33,140 nucleotides of DNA from Beijerinckiaceae bacterium (lineage in GTDB: Bacteria; Pseudomonadota; Alphaproteobacteria; Rhizobiales; Beijerinckiaceae): positions 1-33,140 of the forward strand of contig SCSF01000101.1 of the NCBI GenBank assembly GCA_004298435.1. The letters run 5' to 3'. The translations under genes were made by a program, and so were the position numbers. The notes beneath the pieces were generated by a model that did no database searches, was not told the DNA's origin, and was given only the letters and a program-made list of their open reading frames with translations. Positions within the stretch are counted from its first letter, which is position 1; each line of letters begins with the position of its first letter. Of the stretch, positions 23,784 through 31,246 are shown piece after piece.

Positions 23784-24524
23784 TCAAAGTCCAAACGAAG
23801 CCAGCGAGAGCGACCCCGCAGTGACGCCGGCAACGAAGTTCAGAACATCCATTTTCACTTCGTTTGCGAGCGGCGCGCAGGCGGTTGAGAGTGGAGAACC
23901 CTGCCGCAGCGCCAGCGCAAAATCGCGGACCTGCTGGAACGTCGTCACGACATGCACGTCGGGCAGGTTCTGCTGCGCCTTGAGCGCTGTCTCCTGATTG
24001 GTGACGAGCGTTATGATCTGCGCATAGCAGGTCGAAGCCACGGCATCTTTCTGCGCATCGGCATCCGCCTTGGCCGTCTGGAGATCCTGCAACGAGACTT
24101 TCTGCAATTGCGTCAGAAGCAGATTGAGATTGAGCGAGAGCTTCTGCCTGGGCGGGACATGGTGCTTGATGCTGGAATGCGGCGCGGCATGGAATTTCAG
24201 AGGCGCGGCATGCGCCGGCGAACTCGGCAGCAGCCCGCTTGCAGCAATCAGCGCCACAAGAATCAGCAACGAGACGATCTTCGATGATGGCCGAGGAGGC
24301 CGGTTTGGCCGAGCCACGAATGGCCCTGACGATGCCGCCGAATAACCATGCAATGCCGTGTTCACTGTCGAAAGAATGAAGGTCGCGAAGCCCGCCCAAC
24401 CGATAATCTGCGCGGCGACCGGGTCAGGCACAATACCGGTAAAATGCACCGCCCCTGTCGCGATGCCCGAGACGATCATCAACAGCACGTTGAGAGCAAA
24501 GGCGAGACGTGGATCAATCTGCAT
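23784..24524 (-). CDS. Holin-like membrane protein with extracytoplasmic C-terminal domain
   Basis: A protein of 246 residues from ATG 24524. Two membrane helices (about 7-26 and 38-58, the second ending in STVNTALHGYSAASSGP) resemble the small holin-like proteins found beside phage lysozymes. A third helix (about 84-104, IVSLLILVALIAASGLLP) precedes an AHA-type possible cleavage site. The rest is a helical domain of about 140 residues with two Cys (YAQIITLV region and STACAPL). GGAG eight bases upstream favours 24524; an ATG at 24530 is too close to it. It sits between the lysozyme and papain-like genes, supporting a lysis-module role, but the large C-terminal domain is unusual for a holin. 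Confidence 0.6.
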   Translation of the reverse strand: MQIDPRLAFALNVLLMIVSGIATGAVHFTGIVPDPVAAQIIGWAGFATFILSTVNTALHGYSAASSGPFVARPNRPPRPSSKIVSLLILVALIAASGLLPSSPAHAAPLKFHAAPHSSIKHHVPPRQKLSLNLNLLLTQLQKVSLQDLQTAKADADAQKDAVASTCYAQIITLVTNQETALKAQQNLPDVHVVTTFQQVRDFALALRQGSPLSTACAPLANEVKMDVLNFVAGVTAGSLSLASFGL

Positions 24525-24667
24525 TGACATGACTCCAGTTCGAGAAAGAGTCGCGAGGCAGCCTTCGCCTTCTACGGTGAAGCGGCAGCGAGGCACGCGC
24601 CCAGTTCGCGCGTCATGCGCGGACTTCGTGGATGGCCGAGAGAGGCACGAGCCTCAAACCGCAGGCG

Positions 24668-25174
24668 CTATCCCCTGGCCATGCAGTGCGTGCGCATCAC
24701 CGTCGCGAGCAGCAGCCCGGCGCGTGTTGGATAATGTCCCTCAAACATCGCCGCCTCGGCCTTGCGGCGGCGCACGAGCGCGGGCAGAACACGCCCGGCT
24801 GCGGTGTCGAATTCCAGCATCACATGAGGCACGGCCGCGACATTGCCGCTGTTGAGATGCGCGAAGAACACGGCCTTGCGCAGCGAGCCTTCTCCGCAGT
24901 TGTAAGTGAAGGAGACGAGCGCATCGAACTGGCATTGCACCAGAGGCAGTTTCACCTCGCGCATCACCTCGGCTTCGTATTTGAGAAGATCGCGCGCGAG
25001 GATAGCGTCGGCTTCTCCCTTTGTGATTCTCATGCCTGATTGAACATGCGGTGCGCCAGCCATCGACGTATGGCCATAGCCGATGGTCCACACACCGCCG
25101 CTGTCGCGATAGGCTTTAAGGCGCAAGCCTTCCTGCACGCCGATGAAGGCGCGGCCACGACTCGAGACGTGCAT
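24668..25174 (-). CDS. Phage lysozyme, GH24 endolysin
   Basis: A 168-residue T4-lysozyme-type muramidase that cleaves the glycan strands of peptidoglycan during lysis. The catalytic Glu15 lies in VQEGLRLKAYRDSGG, with Asp24 and Thr30 in VWTIGYGHT; FTYNCGEGSLRKA and LPALVRRRKAEAAMF are the usual C-lobe landmarks. There is no signal peptide, so export would need the neighbouring holin-like protein. GGAGAA precedes ATG 25174. The last 20 residues (RAGLLLATVMRTHCMARG) extend beyond the usual end. Confidence 0.93.
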   Translation of the reverse strand: MHVSSRGRAFIGVQEGLRLKAYRDSGGVWTIGYGHTSMAGAPHVQSGMRITKGEADAILARDLLKYEAEVMREVKLPLVQCQFDALVSFTYNCGEGSLRKAVFFAHLNSGNVAAVPHVMLEFDTAAGRVLPALVRRRKAEAAMFEGHYPTRAGLLLATVMRTHCMARG

Positions 25175-25273
25175 GAGCGGTTCTCCGGGGCTCTGCGTTT
25201 CGTTGCCTGTCGCATATGCTCAACGAAACGTGCGGGCGATGACTGCCAAATTCGCCGACACTCAATCAAACCG

Positions 25274-25354
25274 CGTCATTGCGAGCGCAGCGAAGCAATC
25301 CATGAAATGGACGAAAGTGCTGGATTGCTTCGGCGCTCACGCCTCGCAATGACG
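25274..25354. repeat. Dispersed palindromic repeat (CGTCATTGCGAG family), clean copy
   Basis: An 81-bp element. The left arm CGTCATTGCGAG...AGCGAAGCAATCCA (25274-25302) pairs with the right arm TGGATTGCTTCG...CTCGCAATGACG (25321-25354). It lies between the lysozyme and tail-fibre-like genes. Same family as the element at 11113-11226; such repeats are scattered through many alphaproteobacterial genomes. Confidence 0.9.
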
Positions 25355-25422
25355 GTCGAGATTCACGCCCATTGAATCTTATGTTCGTCAGAAGCTGCTG
25401 CTTCGAGCGTTCAATGGATCAA

Positions 25423-27270
25423 TCAAGAGAAATGCTCCACGATGATGCAAAGCCCCGCTGCGCCAGCACCACCTGTCCCGGCAGCAAGGCCGTTTTGCGC
25501 AGAGCCGCCACCGCCGCCACCGCCGGATGGAGTCGCTCCTGCGCCGCCGGAGCCCGCCGCACCGGAGGTTGCAGCGAATCCGCCGCCACCACCGCCGCCG
25601 GCAAACGAGAAACCACCGGACGGGCTGACGCCCGCGCCGCCGTTGACCGAACCACTTGCTCCGGCGCTACCGCCCTCGCCCCCCGAGAGGGCCAAAACGC
25701 GGCCGCCCGTTCCAGTTGCCAGCAAGACGTTCGATGCACTGATACCGCCGCCTGCGCCGCCTCCCACGCCTCCATTCGGCGCGGAACCTCCATTGCCTCC
25801 GCTGCCGGTCGCTGATCCGCCACCACCGCCAGAACCTGAAGAGTTTCCAGGCTGCACACCTCCTCCACTCGCGCCTGAACCGCCGGCGCCCGCAAAGTAA
25901 GCACCAGTCCCGGCGGTTGCGCCGACGCCGCTGCTGCCATTGCCCCATATGCCGCCGCCACCACCGCCGCCGGAGTTTGTCGCGCTGAGCTGCCCTCCAG
26001 CGCCGCCGCCACCGCCGGATGCTTGCAAGAGCGCGCCGAAGGTGGATAGGCCACCGGCACCACCATTCGATCCCGCACTTGTACTCGATGTCGCCGCCGC
26101 ACCGCCGGCACCGCCCGCTCCGATCGTAACCGGCCGCGATGCGCCGATTTGTGCGGCAGTGAAGCTGCCCATGTTGAAGCCACCACCACCACCGCCGCTG
26201 CCACCGCTGCAAGCCGTGTTTGCTGCCTCAAGCGCTCCGCCACCGCCGCCACCACCAGCACCGAACAGATAGACATCCGCATAGACGATCCCTGGCGATG
26301 GCACATAGCTGCCGCCGGATTCGAAGCTCACAATATTGGCGCTGCGCCCGATGACGATCCAGTTGCCGCTGCCGTCGCAGAGCAGCGTCGCGAAGCCCCG
26401 CGAACTCGAAAGCTGCATCGAGCTCGCACCATCGATCGCATCGGATCCAGCAGGATTGACTGTCAGTGTATTCGACGCTGAGCAATTGCCGGAAAGATCA
26501 GCGATGCGCAGCGGCGTACCGGCGGGAAAAGATGATGCCGAAGGAAGCGTCACGATGCGCGCTGCCGAAAGTGACGTATAGGCTATGAAGCGATCGCTCG
26601 GCCGCGCCGCGTAATTCGCGTCCGCTACGGCGGTAAGCGCATTGCCCAGCGTCACCGCACCGGTCGCCTTGTCGATCGTGATGCCATCGCGAAAGGCGGA
26701 ACCATCGGAAGACACTTTGAAATGAAAATCATCGTCTCCGGTCAGGCCGATTTCCGCACGCCCGGAAAATCCATCCTGAAACAGAAAAGACGCAGTGTTT
26801 GAGGCAGATGCCTTGTTGATTTTCATACGGATGTCGCTGCCGCTGTTGAAGAGCGCGTCGGCGCCATAAACGGAGAGCGGATTCGCCGGATCAGCAGGCG
26901 TGCCTATGCCAAGTGCTGTCAGATTGCTCGCCGGCTGATCGATGATAATCCACCTGTCCGCACCATTGCTTTCGACTGCAAGATAGCCCCATGCCGAATC
27001 GACAATCGCGCTCGCCGCGCCGTTGATCGTGTCTGAGGCGGCGCACGCAAGGGTGATCGTATTTCCTGCCGAGCAGGAGCCGGATTCGTCGATAACCGTC
27101 AGGCGCGTTCCGGCCGGAAAGTCAGTTGCGGCCGGTAAATGAGCGATACGCGGCGCTGTGAGAGCGCTATAAGCAATGAGCGTTGCAAGAAGCGCGTCAT
27201 CATCGTCCGACTGAATGTCGAGCCAGGCTTTAAGATCGGCGAGAGCGACGAGATCAAAAAACGAAGCCAT
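25423..27270 (-). CDS. Gly-rich tail-fibre/adhesin-like phage protein
   Basis: A 615-residue modular protein. Residues 1-31 (MASFFDLVALADLKAWLDIQ) look like the start of gp6-type head-tail connector proteins. A beta-rich module follows at about 33-111 and recurs at about 230-308: both copies have PRIAHLP/ARIVTLP, FPAGT, SGSCSA/SGNCSA and a DRWII/GNWIV end. Between them is a tail-fibre-type stretch with DDDFHFKVSSDGSAFRDGI and IDKATGAVTLG. Residues 338-610 are Gly-rich (long G runs, GGAGG, GSGGGGG), as in polyglycine-II adhesins at phage fibre tips, ending in CIIVEHFS. AGGAA lies seven bases before ATG 27270. Host-receptor binding is the likely role. Confidence 0.75.
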   Translation of the reverse strand: MASFFDLVALADLKAWLDIQSDDDDALLATLIAYSALTAPRIAHLPAATDFPAGTRLTVIDESGSCSAGNTITLACAASDTINGAASAIVDSAWGYLAVESNGADRWIIIDQPASNLTALGIGTPADPANPLSVYGADALFNSGSDIRMKINKASASNTASFLFQDGFSGRAEIGLTGDDDFHFKVSSDGSAFRDGITIDKATGAVTLGNALTAVADANYAARPSDRFIAYTSLSAARIVTLPSASSFPAGTPLRIADLSGNCSASNTLTVNPAGSDAIDGASSMQLSSSRGFATLLCDGSGNWIVIGRSANIVSFESGGSYVPSPGIVYADVYLFGAGGGGGGGALEAANTACSGGSGGGGGGFNMGSFTAAQIGASRPVTIGAGGAGGAAATSSTSAGSNGGAGGLSTFGALLQASGGGGGAGGQLSATNSGGGGGGGIWGNGSSGVGATAGTGAYFAGAGGSGASGGGVQPGNSSGSGGGGGSATGSGGNGGSAPNGGVGGGAGGGISASNVLLATGTGGRVLALSGGEGGSAGASGSVNGGAGVSPSGGFSFAGGGGGGGFAATSGAAGSGGAGATPSGGGGGGGSAQNGLAAGTGGAGAAGLCIIVEHFS

Positions 27271-27347
27271 GGAAAATTCCTCGACAAAAACGGAGGGAAC
27301 GTCGTCATGGCCGGGTCAAGCCTGGCCATGAAGCAGCCGCAGGCAAC

Positions 27348-27668
27348 CTATTCGTTGGGCAATTCCGCCAGCGTTACTTTGCGCGCGGCGGCGCGCAGTT
27401 CCTCATTCGTAATCGGCAGACGAACACGCACGCCGTTGGCGCGGAGAAAGGCGAACAGCCGCGGACGATTGAATTTCTCAACATCGACGTTCGTGGTCGT
27501 GGCAAGTTGTTTCGTCTCGGTTTCGTCCTCGTCCCATGGCAAAAAGCCATGCGCGACCAGCACCGCTGCGATCGATTTTTTCACCTCTATGGAGCCATCA
27601 GCCTCAATGACGAAAATCTGCCCTTCGTGACAGATCGAGGCGCAGCCTTCGGGAGCCCGGAGCTTCAT
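27348..27668 (-). CDS. Small phage protein, unknown function
   Basis: A 106-residue protein. The N-terminus MKLRAPEGCASICHEGQIFV followed by IEADGSIEV looks like a compact beta domain, and the C-terminal half (FNRPRLFAFLRANG, LPITNEELRAAARK) is helical. Similar short proteins often precede tail-fibre genes in alphaproteobacterial prophages. GGAAGGA six bases upstream fixes ATG 27668. It lies about 80 bases upstream of the tail-fibre-like gene in the same unit. Confidence 0.7.
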   Translation of the reverse strand: MKLRAPEGCASICHEGQIFVIEADGSIEVKKSIAAVLVAHGFLPWDEDETETKQLATTTNVDVEKFNRPRLFAFLRANGVRVRLPITNEELRAAARKVTLAELPNE

Positions 27669-27739
27669 AGCATCCTTCCAGGTTCCGCATGACCGGAGGG
27701 AGTCCGGCCATGCGTATGTTGCGTGAGGAGGAGATCGGT

Positions 27740-27955
27740 TCAGCCGTTGCCGATATTGGTGATGACCGCCATCGACGGCGGAAAGTAATGCTGCAACACC
27801 TCATCGACATAGATGCCATACTCATACCGGCGTGAGCGCAAAGGCCACTCGATCTGGTAGTAATCCTGCCGCGTGCGGATCTGCATGACATTGCCGACGC
27901 CCGACAGCGGGTAAGGCAACATTCTTGCCGTCATCAGGATCGTGCCGGCCGGCAT
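27740..27955 (-). CDS. Small phage protein, unknown function
   Basis: A 71-residue protein (MPAGTILMTARMLPYPLSGV, then IRTRQDYYQIEWPLRSRRYE and VLQHYFPPSMAVI). It is rich in Tyr and Arg, with no family I recognise. The frame stays open upstream through the terminator at 28009-28041, so the real start must lie after it. ATG 27955 is the first ATG there, without a strong ribosome site; ATG 27934 is an alternative. It belongs with the small phage gene and tail-fibre-like gene downstream. Confidence 0.5.
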   Translation of the reverse strand: MPAGTILMTARMLPYPLSGVGNVMQIRTRQDYYQIEWPLRSRRYEYGIYVDEVLQHYFPPSMAVITNIGNG

Positions 27956-28008
27956 GTTGGGATGGCCGAAGTGGACGGCTTGGCCGCTCCGCCGCCGAAG
28001 GTGCGCGC

Positions 28009-28041
28009 AAAGAAAAACCGCCGGCGAAATGCGCGGCGGTT
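28009..28041 (-). terminator. Intrinsic terminator T2, minus strand
   Basis: On the minus strand AACCGCCGCGC and GCCGGCGGTT form a stem around a short loop, and TTTTTCTTT follows. It ends the DUF2019 array. The sequence is nearly identical to the terminator at 30876-30906 (one extra A in the loop). Confidence 0.85.
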
Positions 28042-28138
28042 GAAAGGGAAATCTGAATTTCGCGTCTGGGCGGCTTTCGCCTAAAAATGCAAAGCGCGTT
28101 CCTACAGTCAACTTTCGTTCAGCAGAACGGATGCAGGA

Positions 28139-28510
28139 TTATTCCGGCTTGAATGTGCCATCATCAAGGTTAGAGAGACACATTCCAGCGTCACCTGCCT
28201 GAGGATATAGTTTCAAATCATAAATCTGCTGAATGATGCGCCTTGCTTCAACTGGCGCAACACCAAGCGTCCATTTTGCTGCCTGCAATCTGACCTGCAA
28301 ATTCGGATGATTGTATAATGTTTGCAACAACAGTCGCGCATCTCGACCACGCAGCCGGAGTTCCTCACCAATCGCCTTCATCTTATCGAATAAGCGATTA
28401 AACTTGCCATATTTTTCGTGAAAAAGAGCACCGTCCTGTGCAATGCCTAATTCAGCAAAACGCTCGACAAGCTCGCTATCAGCCATTTGTCCGAGAGTGC
28501 TCTTTCTCAT
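28139..28510 (-). CDS. DUF2019 protein, copy 3 (divergent); putative immunity protein
   Basis: A 123-residue all-helical protein of the DUF2019 type. It has LVERFAELGIAQDGALFHEKYGKF, the LRLRGRDARLLLQTLYNHPN helix pair (HEAT-like), VRLQAAKWTLGVAP and the C-terminal AGDAGMCLSNLDDGTFKPE. It is clearly diverged from the other two copies except at the extreme C-terminus, where it matches the 29033 copy. The gene is A+T-rich compared with the host genes (25 G/C of 60 at 28201-28260). AGGA precedes ATG 28510. DUF2019 proteins often sit after polymorphic-toxin genes, so an immunity role is inferred from context; no biochemical role is established to my knowledge. Confidence 0.8.
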   Translation of the reverse strand: MRKSTLGQMADSELVERFAELGIAQDGALFHEKYGKFNRLFDKMKAIGEELRLRGRDARLLLQTLYNHPNLQVRLQAAKWTLGVAPVEARRIIQQIYDLKLYPQAGDAGMCLSNLDDGTFKPE

Positions 28511-28615
28511 AATCCTGGTGTATCATCCCTTGCGGCTAATTCTGCAAATTGGCCGAGCACTTTATATCGGTCTTTTTACGCAAACCCTGTGCTCGCCCCA
28601 GAGCTCTGAGCAAGC

Positions 28616-28987
28616 TTAGTCCGGTTTGAATGTGCCGTCATCCAGCCCTTCCAGCAACATTCCCGCATCCCCCGCCTGAGGATAAAGCCTCGAGTTAGCG
28701 ATCGCCTCAAGGGCACGGCGCGCAACTTCCGGCGCAACCGCGAGTGTTCGGGTCGCCGCTTTCAATCTCACTTGAATGTTTGAATGGTTGTAGAGGCGGA
28801 GAAGAGCCTTTCGCGCATCCGTGCCACGCAATTTGAGCTCGCTATCGATTTGATCCATCTGCTTGTAGAGGGCACCGAACTTTGCGTATTTGCCGCCCCA
28901 CAGCGCGTCGTCTTGCTGAACGCCGATCTCGGCGAAGCGATCGACCAATTCATCCAGTGACATGGAAGATAGGTTCAGTTTCTTCAT
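28616..28987 (-). CDS. DUF2019 protein, copy 2; putative immunity protein
   Basis: A 123-residue DUF2019 protein, identical to the next copy upstream (29033-29404) at all but nine positions. It begins MKKLNLSSMSLDELVDRFAE and has the same helical core and the C-terminal AGDAGMLLEGLDDGTFKPD. The differences are clustered at the C-terminus (LLEG against CLSN). Weak ribosome site; it lies 45 bases after copy 1, so it is probably translated from the same message. It looks like a recent duplication kept as an extra immunity gene. Confidence 0.82.
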   Translation of the reverse strand: MKKLNLSSMSLDELVDRFAEIGVQQDDALWGGKYAKFGALYKQMDQIDSELKLRGTDARKALLRLYNHSNIQVRLKAATRTLAVAPEVARRALEAIANSRLYPQAGDAGMLLEGLDDGTFKPD

Positions 28988-29032
28988 TTTTTAGCACTTG
29001 GAACTTCGATAGATTATGGGAAACTCGGGGAC

Positions 29033-29404
29033 CTAATCCGGCTTGAACGTGCCATCATCCAGGTTGGATAAACACATTCCCGCGTCACCTGCCTGAGGAT
29101 AAAGCCTTGAATTAGCAATCGCCTCCAGGGCGCGACGTGCAACTTCCGGCGCAACCGCGAGCGTTCGGACCGCTGCTTTCAATCTTACTTGAATGTTTGG
29201 ATGAGTGTAGAGGCGGAGGAGAGCCCTTCGCGCATCCGTGCCACGCAATTTGAGCTCGCTATCGATTTGATCCATCTGCTTGTAGAGGGCACCGAACTTT
29301 GCGTATTTGCCGTCCCACAGCGCGTCGTCTTGCTGAACGCCGATCTCGGCGAAGCGATCGACCAATTCATCCAGTGACATGGAAGATAGATTCGGCTTTT
29401 TCAT
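29033..29404 (-). CDS. DUF2019 protein, copy 1; putative cognate immunity protein
   Basis: A 123-residue DUF2019 protein. Its ATG overlaps the stop of the HNH-like toxin gene as ATGA, so toxin and candidate immunity protein are translationally coupled, the usual arrangement for such pairs. It begins MKKPNLSSMSLDELVDRFAE and contains LRGTDARRALLRLYTHPNIQ and AGDAGMCLSNLDDGTFKPD. The C-terminus agrees with the divergent copy 3 rather than with its near twin copy 2, suggesting recombination within the array. Cytoplasmic, no signal peptide. Confidence 0.85.
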   Translation of the reverse strand: MKKPNLSSMSLDELVDRFAEIGVQQDDALWDGKYAKFGALYKQMDQIDSELKLRGTDARRALLRLYTHPNIQVRLKAAVRTLAVAPEVARRALEAIANSRLYPQAGDAGMCLSNLDDGTFKPD

Positions 29405-30855
29405 TTTCTTAGCACTCCGAATTTGATGAGCGCGCTTTTGCCGACCCGGATTCTTTCTTCCCAGCTTTTGCCCTTAAGATAAGCGCGCGGCGACATGCCT
29501 CCGTACTTATCGTTCGGCGTCATATACCAGCCGGTAATCTGCCAATGCTTCAGGGTCGGGATGCGAACCCTGTTCTCCGGCGCATCCCATACGCTTTCGG
29601 GAATCCCGTCGGCCCTAGCTTGTCCCTTCTCGACGAAATGATGAATATCATAGCCTGTTTCCGGCTTCAGAGCATCAGCTTGCAATTCCTGAAGCGTTTT
29701 CGGCGGATCGAAATAGGATTTGATATAGGGCCATGCTGCCTTTCCGACCCAGTAGCTTGCTTGCAACCCAATCAGAAAGAGTCCCAGTTCCGGAGCGGCA
29801 AGCAAGGGCAGCTTCCGCGCGATCCATCGCACGGCAGCCTTGACGAACAAGTTGCGGGCGGCATTGGAAATGGGCTGTTGCGGAATTGCAGGCGCAGGTT
29901 CCGCGACAGGCACGGACGCATTTCCCGCCGACGATGCGCCCGGCACATCATCGAGCGGGGTAGGATCGCCGCTGTTGTGGCCTATGCCCGGCAGCAGGTC
30001 GTCAGGACCCAGAAAGTCGGGCGATAAATCGTCAGAACCTGGCTCGAGTGATGCGGGCGGCGGATCGGGCGGCGCGTCCAGATCCGCCGGCCGCGGTGGC
30101 GGCAAAGGAATGTTGTCTACCGGCCAGTCGGGGAGCTCGCCCGGCTTAAGGAAGCGAATCCGGGGAAGATCGGAGTCCGGCGGTGACGGCGCTTTTGGCT
30201 TCTTTGCGTTTTGCGGCGCACTTGCTTTTGGGGGCTTGCCGCTGCGCGAGGCGACCGGGATGATGGCAGCGCCCGATCCGTCTGTCGGGGCGAATTCGCC
30301 ACCTTGCGAGTCCGGCGCTCCCGCTGGCCAACGCGGATGTTTTTCCGGATCGAATCCCGAATCCGCCTCAGGATTAAAGACCGGGGTGACAGCCTTCACC
30401 AAAGCCCGTGCGGCATCGTACTGCCGTTTGGAGATTGGCAGATGCAGCGCAATATCCTGCGCATTCCAGGTGCGTGACGTTACGCGCAGCGGCAAATTCA
30501 ATGCCGCAACGTCGAGGTGATCGGCAACGGCGCGCATCAGCGCCGCGTCATCGTGCGAAAGTTCCGTCAGCCGCAGCGCGTCGAGCCAATACTGCGCGGC
30601 CGTCTCGTCTCCCGCTTTCAAATGTTGCGCGGCGGCCTCAATGGCGCGCGGCAAATCCTTGTAGAGCGCATCCGGACCATGCAGCCGCGTGATCCAGAAG
30701 TGAATGGCCTCGGATGCAACGGGCAGAATTTCGCCGCCGTGCCGCAACGTCAGCGGAATGCCGGGCCATATCCAGACCGCGCCGCCTTGCGCAACAAGCG
30801 TGCGGGAACAATCCGGCCCACGCTCGCGCGGCCAGCCAAGGGCAACATGCAGCAT
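29401..30855 (-). CDS. Phage-borne polymorphic-toxin-like protein with HNH-like C-terminal domain
   Basis: A 484-residue multi-domain protein. Residues 1-165 are a globular region of unknown family. HPRWPAGAPDSQGGEFAP at about 173-190 is a boundary motif common before toxin tips in Rhizobiales phage proteins. A Pro-rich linker (195-330) and a hydrophobic segment (about 340-380) follow. The last 83 residues look like a nuclease of the HNH/DHH superfamily: DIHH (His405, His406), ENRVRIP (Asn428), KHWQITGWY (His437), then SPRAYLKGKSWEERIRVG. ATG 30855 is preferred, because the in-frame TTG at 30876 lies in the terminator T-run. Its stop overlaps a DUF2019 gene as ATGA. DNA cleavage by the tip is inference. 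Confidence 0.75.
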   Translation of the reverse strand: MLHVALGWPRERGPDCSRTLVAQGGAVWIWPGIPLTLRHGGEILPVASEAIHFWITRLHGPDALYKDLPRAIEAAAQHLKAGDETAAQYWLDALRLTELSHDDAALMRAVADHLDVAALNLPLRVTSRTWNAQDIALHLPISKRQYDAARALVKAVTPVFNPEADSGFDPEKHPRWPAGAPDSQGGEFAPTDGSGAAIIPVASRSGKPPKASAPQNAKKPKAPSPPDSDLPRIRFLKPGELPDWPVDNIPLPPPRPADLDAPPDPPPASLEPGSDDLSPDFLGPDDLLPGIGHNSGDPTPLDDVPGASSAGNASVPVAEPAPAIPQQPISNAARNLFVKAAVRWIARKLPLLAAPELGLFLIGLQASYWVGKAAWPYIKSYFDPPKTLQELQADALKPETGYDIHHFVEKGQARADGIPESVWDAPENRVRIPTLKHWQITGWYMTPNDKYGGMSPRAYLKGKSWEERIRVGKSALIKFGVLRK

Positions 30856-30875
30856 GCGGGGGTTCCGGAAGGACA

Positions 30876-30906
30876 AAGAAAAACCGCCGGCGAATGCGCG
30901 GCGGTT
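30876..30906 (-). terminator. Intrinsic terminator T1, minus strand
   Basis: On the minus strand AACCGCCGCGC and GCCGGCGGTT pair, followed by TTTTTCTTT. It lies immediately upstream of the HNH-like toxin gene and should separate it from the portal-toxin unit. It is a near copy of the element at 28009-28041. Confidence 0.85.
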
Positions 30907-31000
30907 GAGACGGGCTCAGCAGAATGGGTGGGCGGTTACATCAGACTATTCGTGGTCGTTTCTCTTCAGCCCCAGATCTGACGTTTAAGCAGCCAGCCGT

Positions 31001-31207
31001 TCAAGATTCGAACGTAAACTTTCCGTTCGTCCATCCGACCGTGAAGGTACCGGATATGAGCGGCCGCGGACCGCCTATGATGATCTCCAATCTGTCCGCG
31101 ACAGTCACTGTTTCATATGCAATGTCTTTCGCTTTCCGAATATCGTCTGAACTGGCGTAAGTCAGCATGAATCCGTCGCCATGCTGGATTACCGTGCCAT
31201 CATCCAA
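31001..31207 (-). pseudogene. Orphan small frame, probably a fragment of a toxin or immunity cassette
   Basis: A 68-residue frame beginning at a TTG (31207): MDDGTVIQHGDGFMLTYASS, then AKDIAYETVTVADRLEIII and a beta-like end FTVGWTNGKFTFES. The same frame is open upstream to the stop of the preceding immunity-like gene, with no good start or ribosome site; an ATG at about 31168 is weak. The end looks like a natural C-terminus, so this may be the tail of a longer gene whose front was lost, as happens with orphan cassettes behind polymorphic toxins. No family recognised. A functional small gene cannot be excluded. Confidence 0.4.
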
Positions 31208-31246
31208 CGTCGAAAAACTACGATGGTAATAACATAAAAAGGCGAT

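Larger units (their letters stand above)
28616..29404 (-). repeat. Tandem gene duplication (417-bp period)
   Basis: The two DUF2019 copies start 417 bases apart, and their coding sequences agree over long stretches, for example from about 28800 and 29217 for more than 150 bases with few changes. The intergenic spacers differ. This is a recent tandem duplication. Confidence 0.85.

Noticed and set aside
25442-26272. Plus-strand Pro-rich frames of 152 and 110 codons
   Set aside because: They are the complement of the polyglycine part of the tail-fibre-like gene (GGC/GGT read as GCC/ACC and CCG/CCA).
30855-30876. TTG at 30876 as the start of the HNH-like toxin gene
   Set aside because: The codon falls at the edge of the terminator T-run; the ATG at 30855 lies clear of it.
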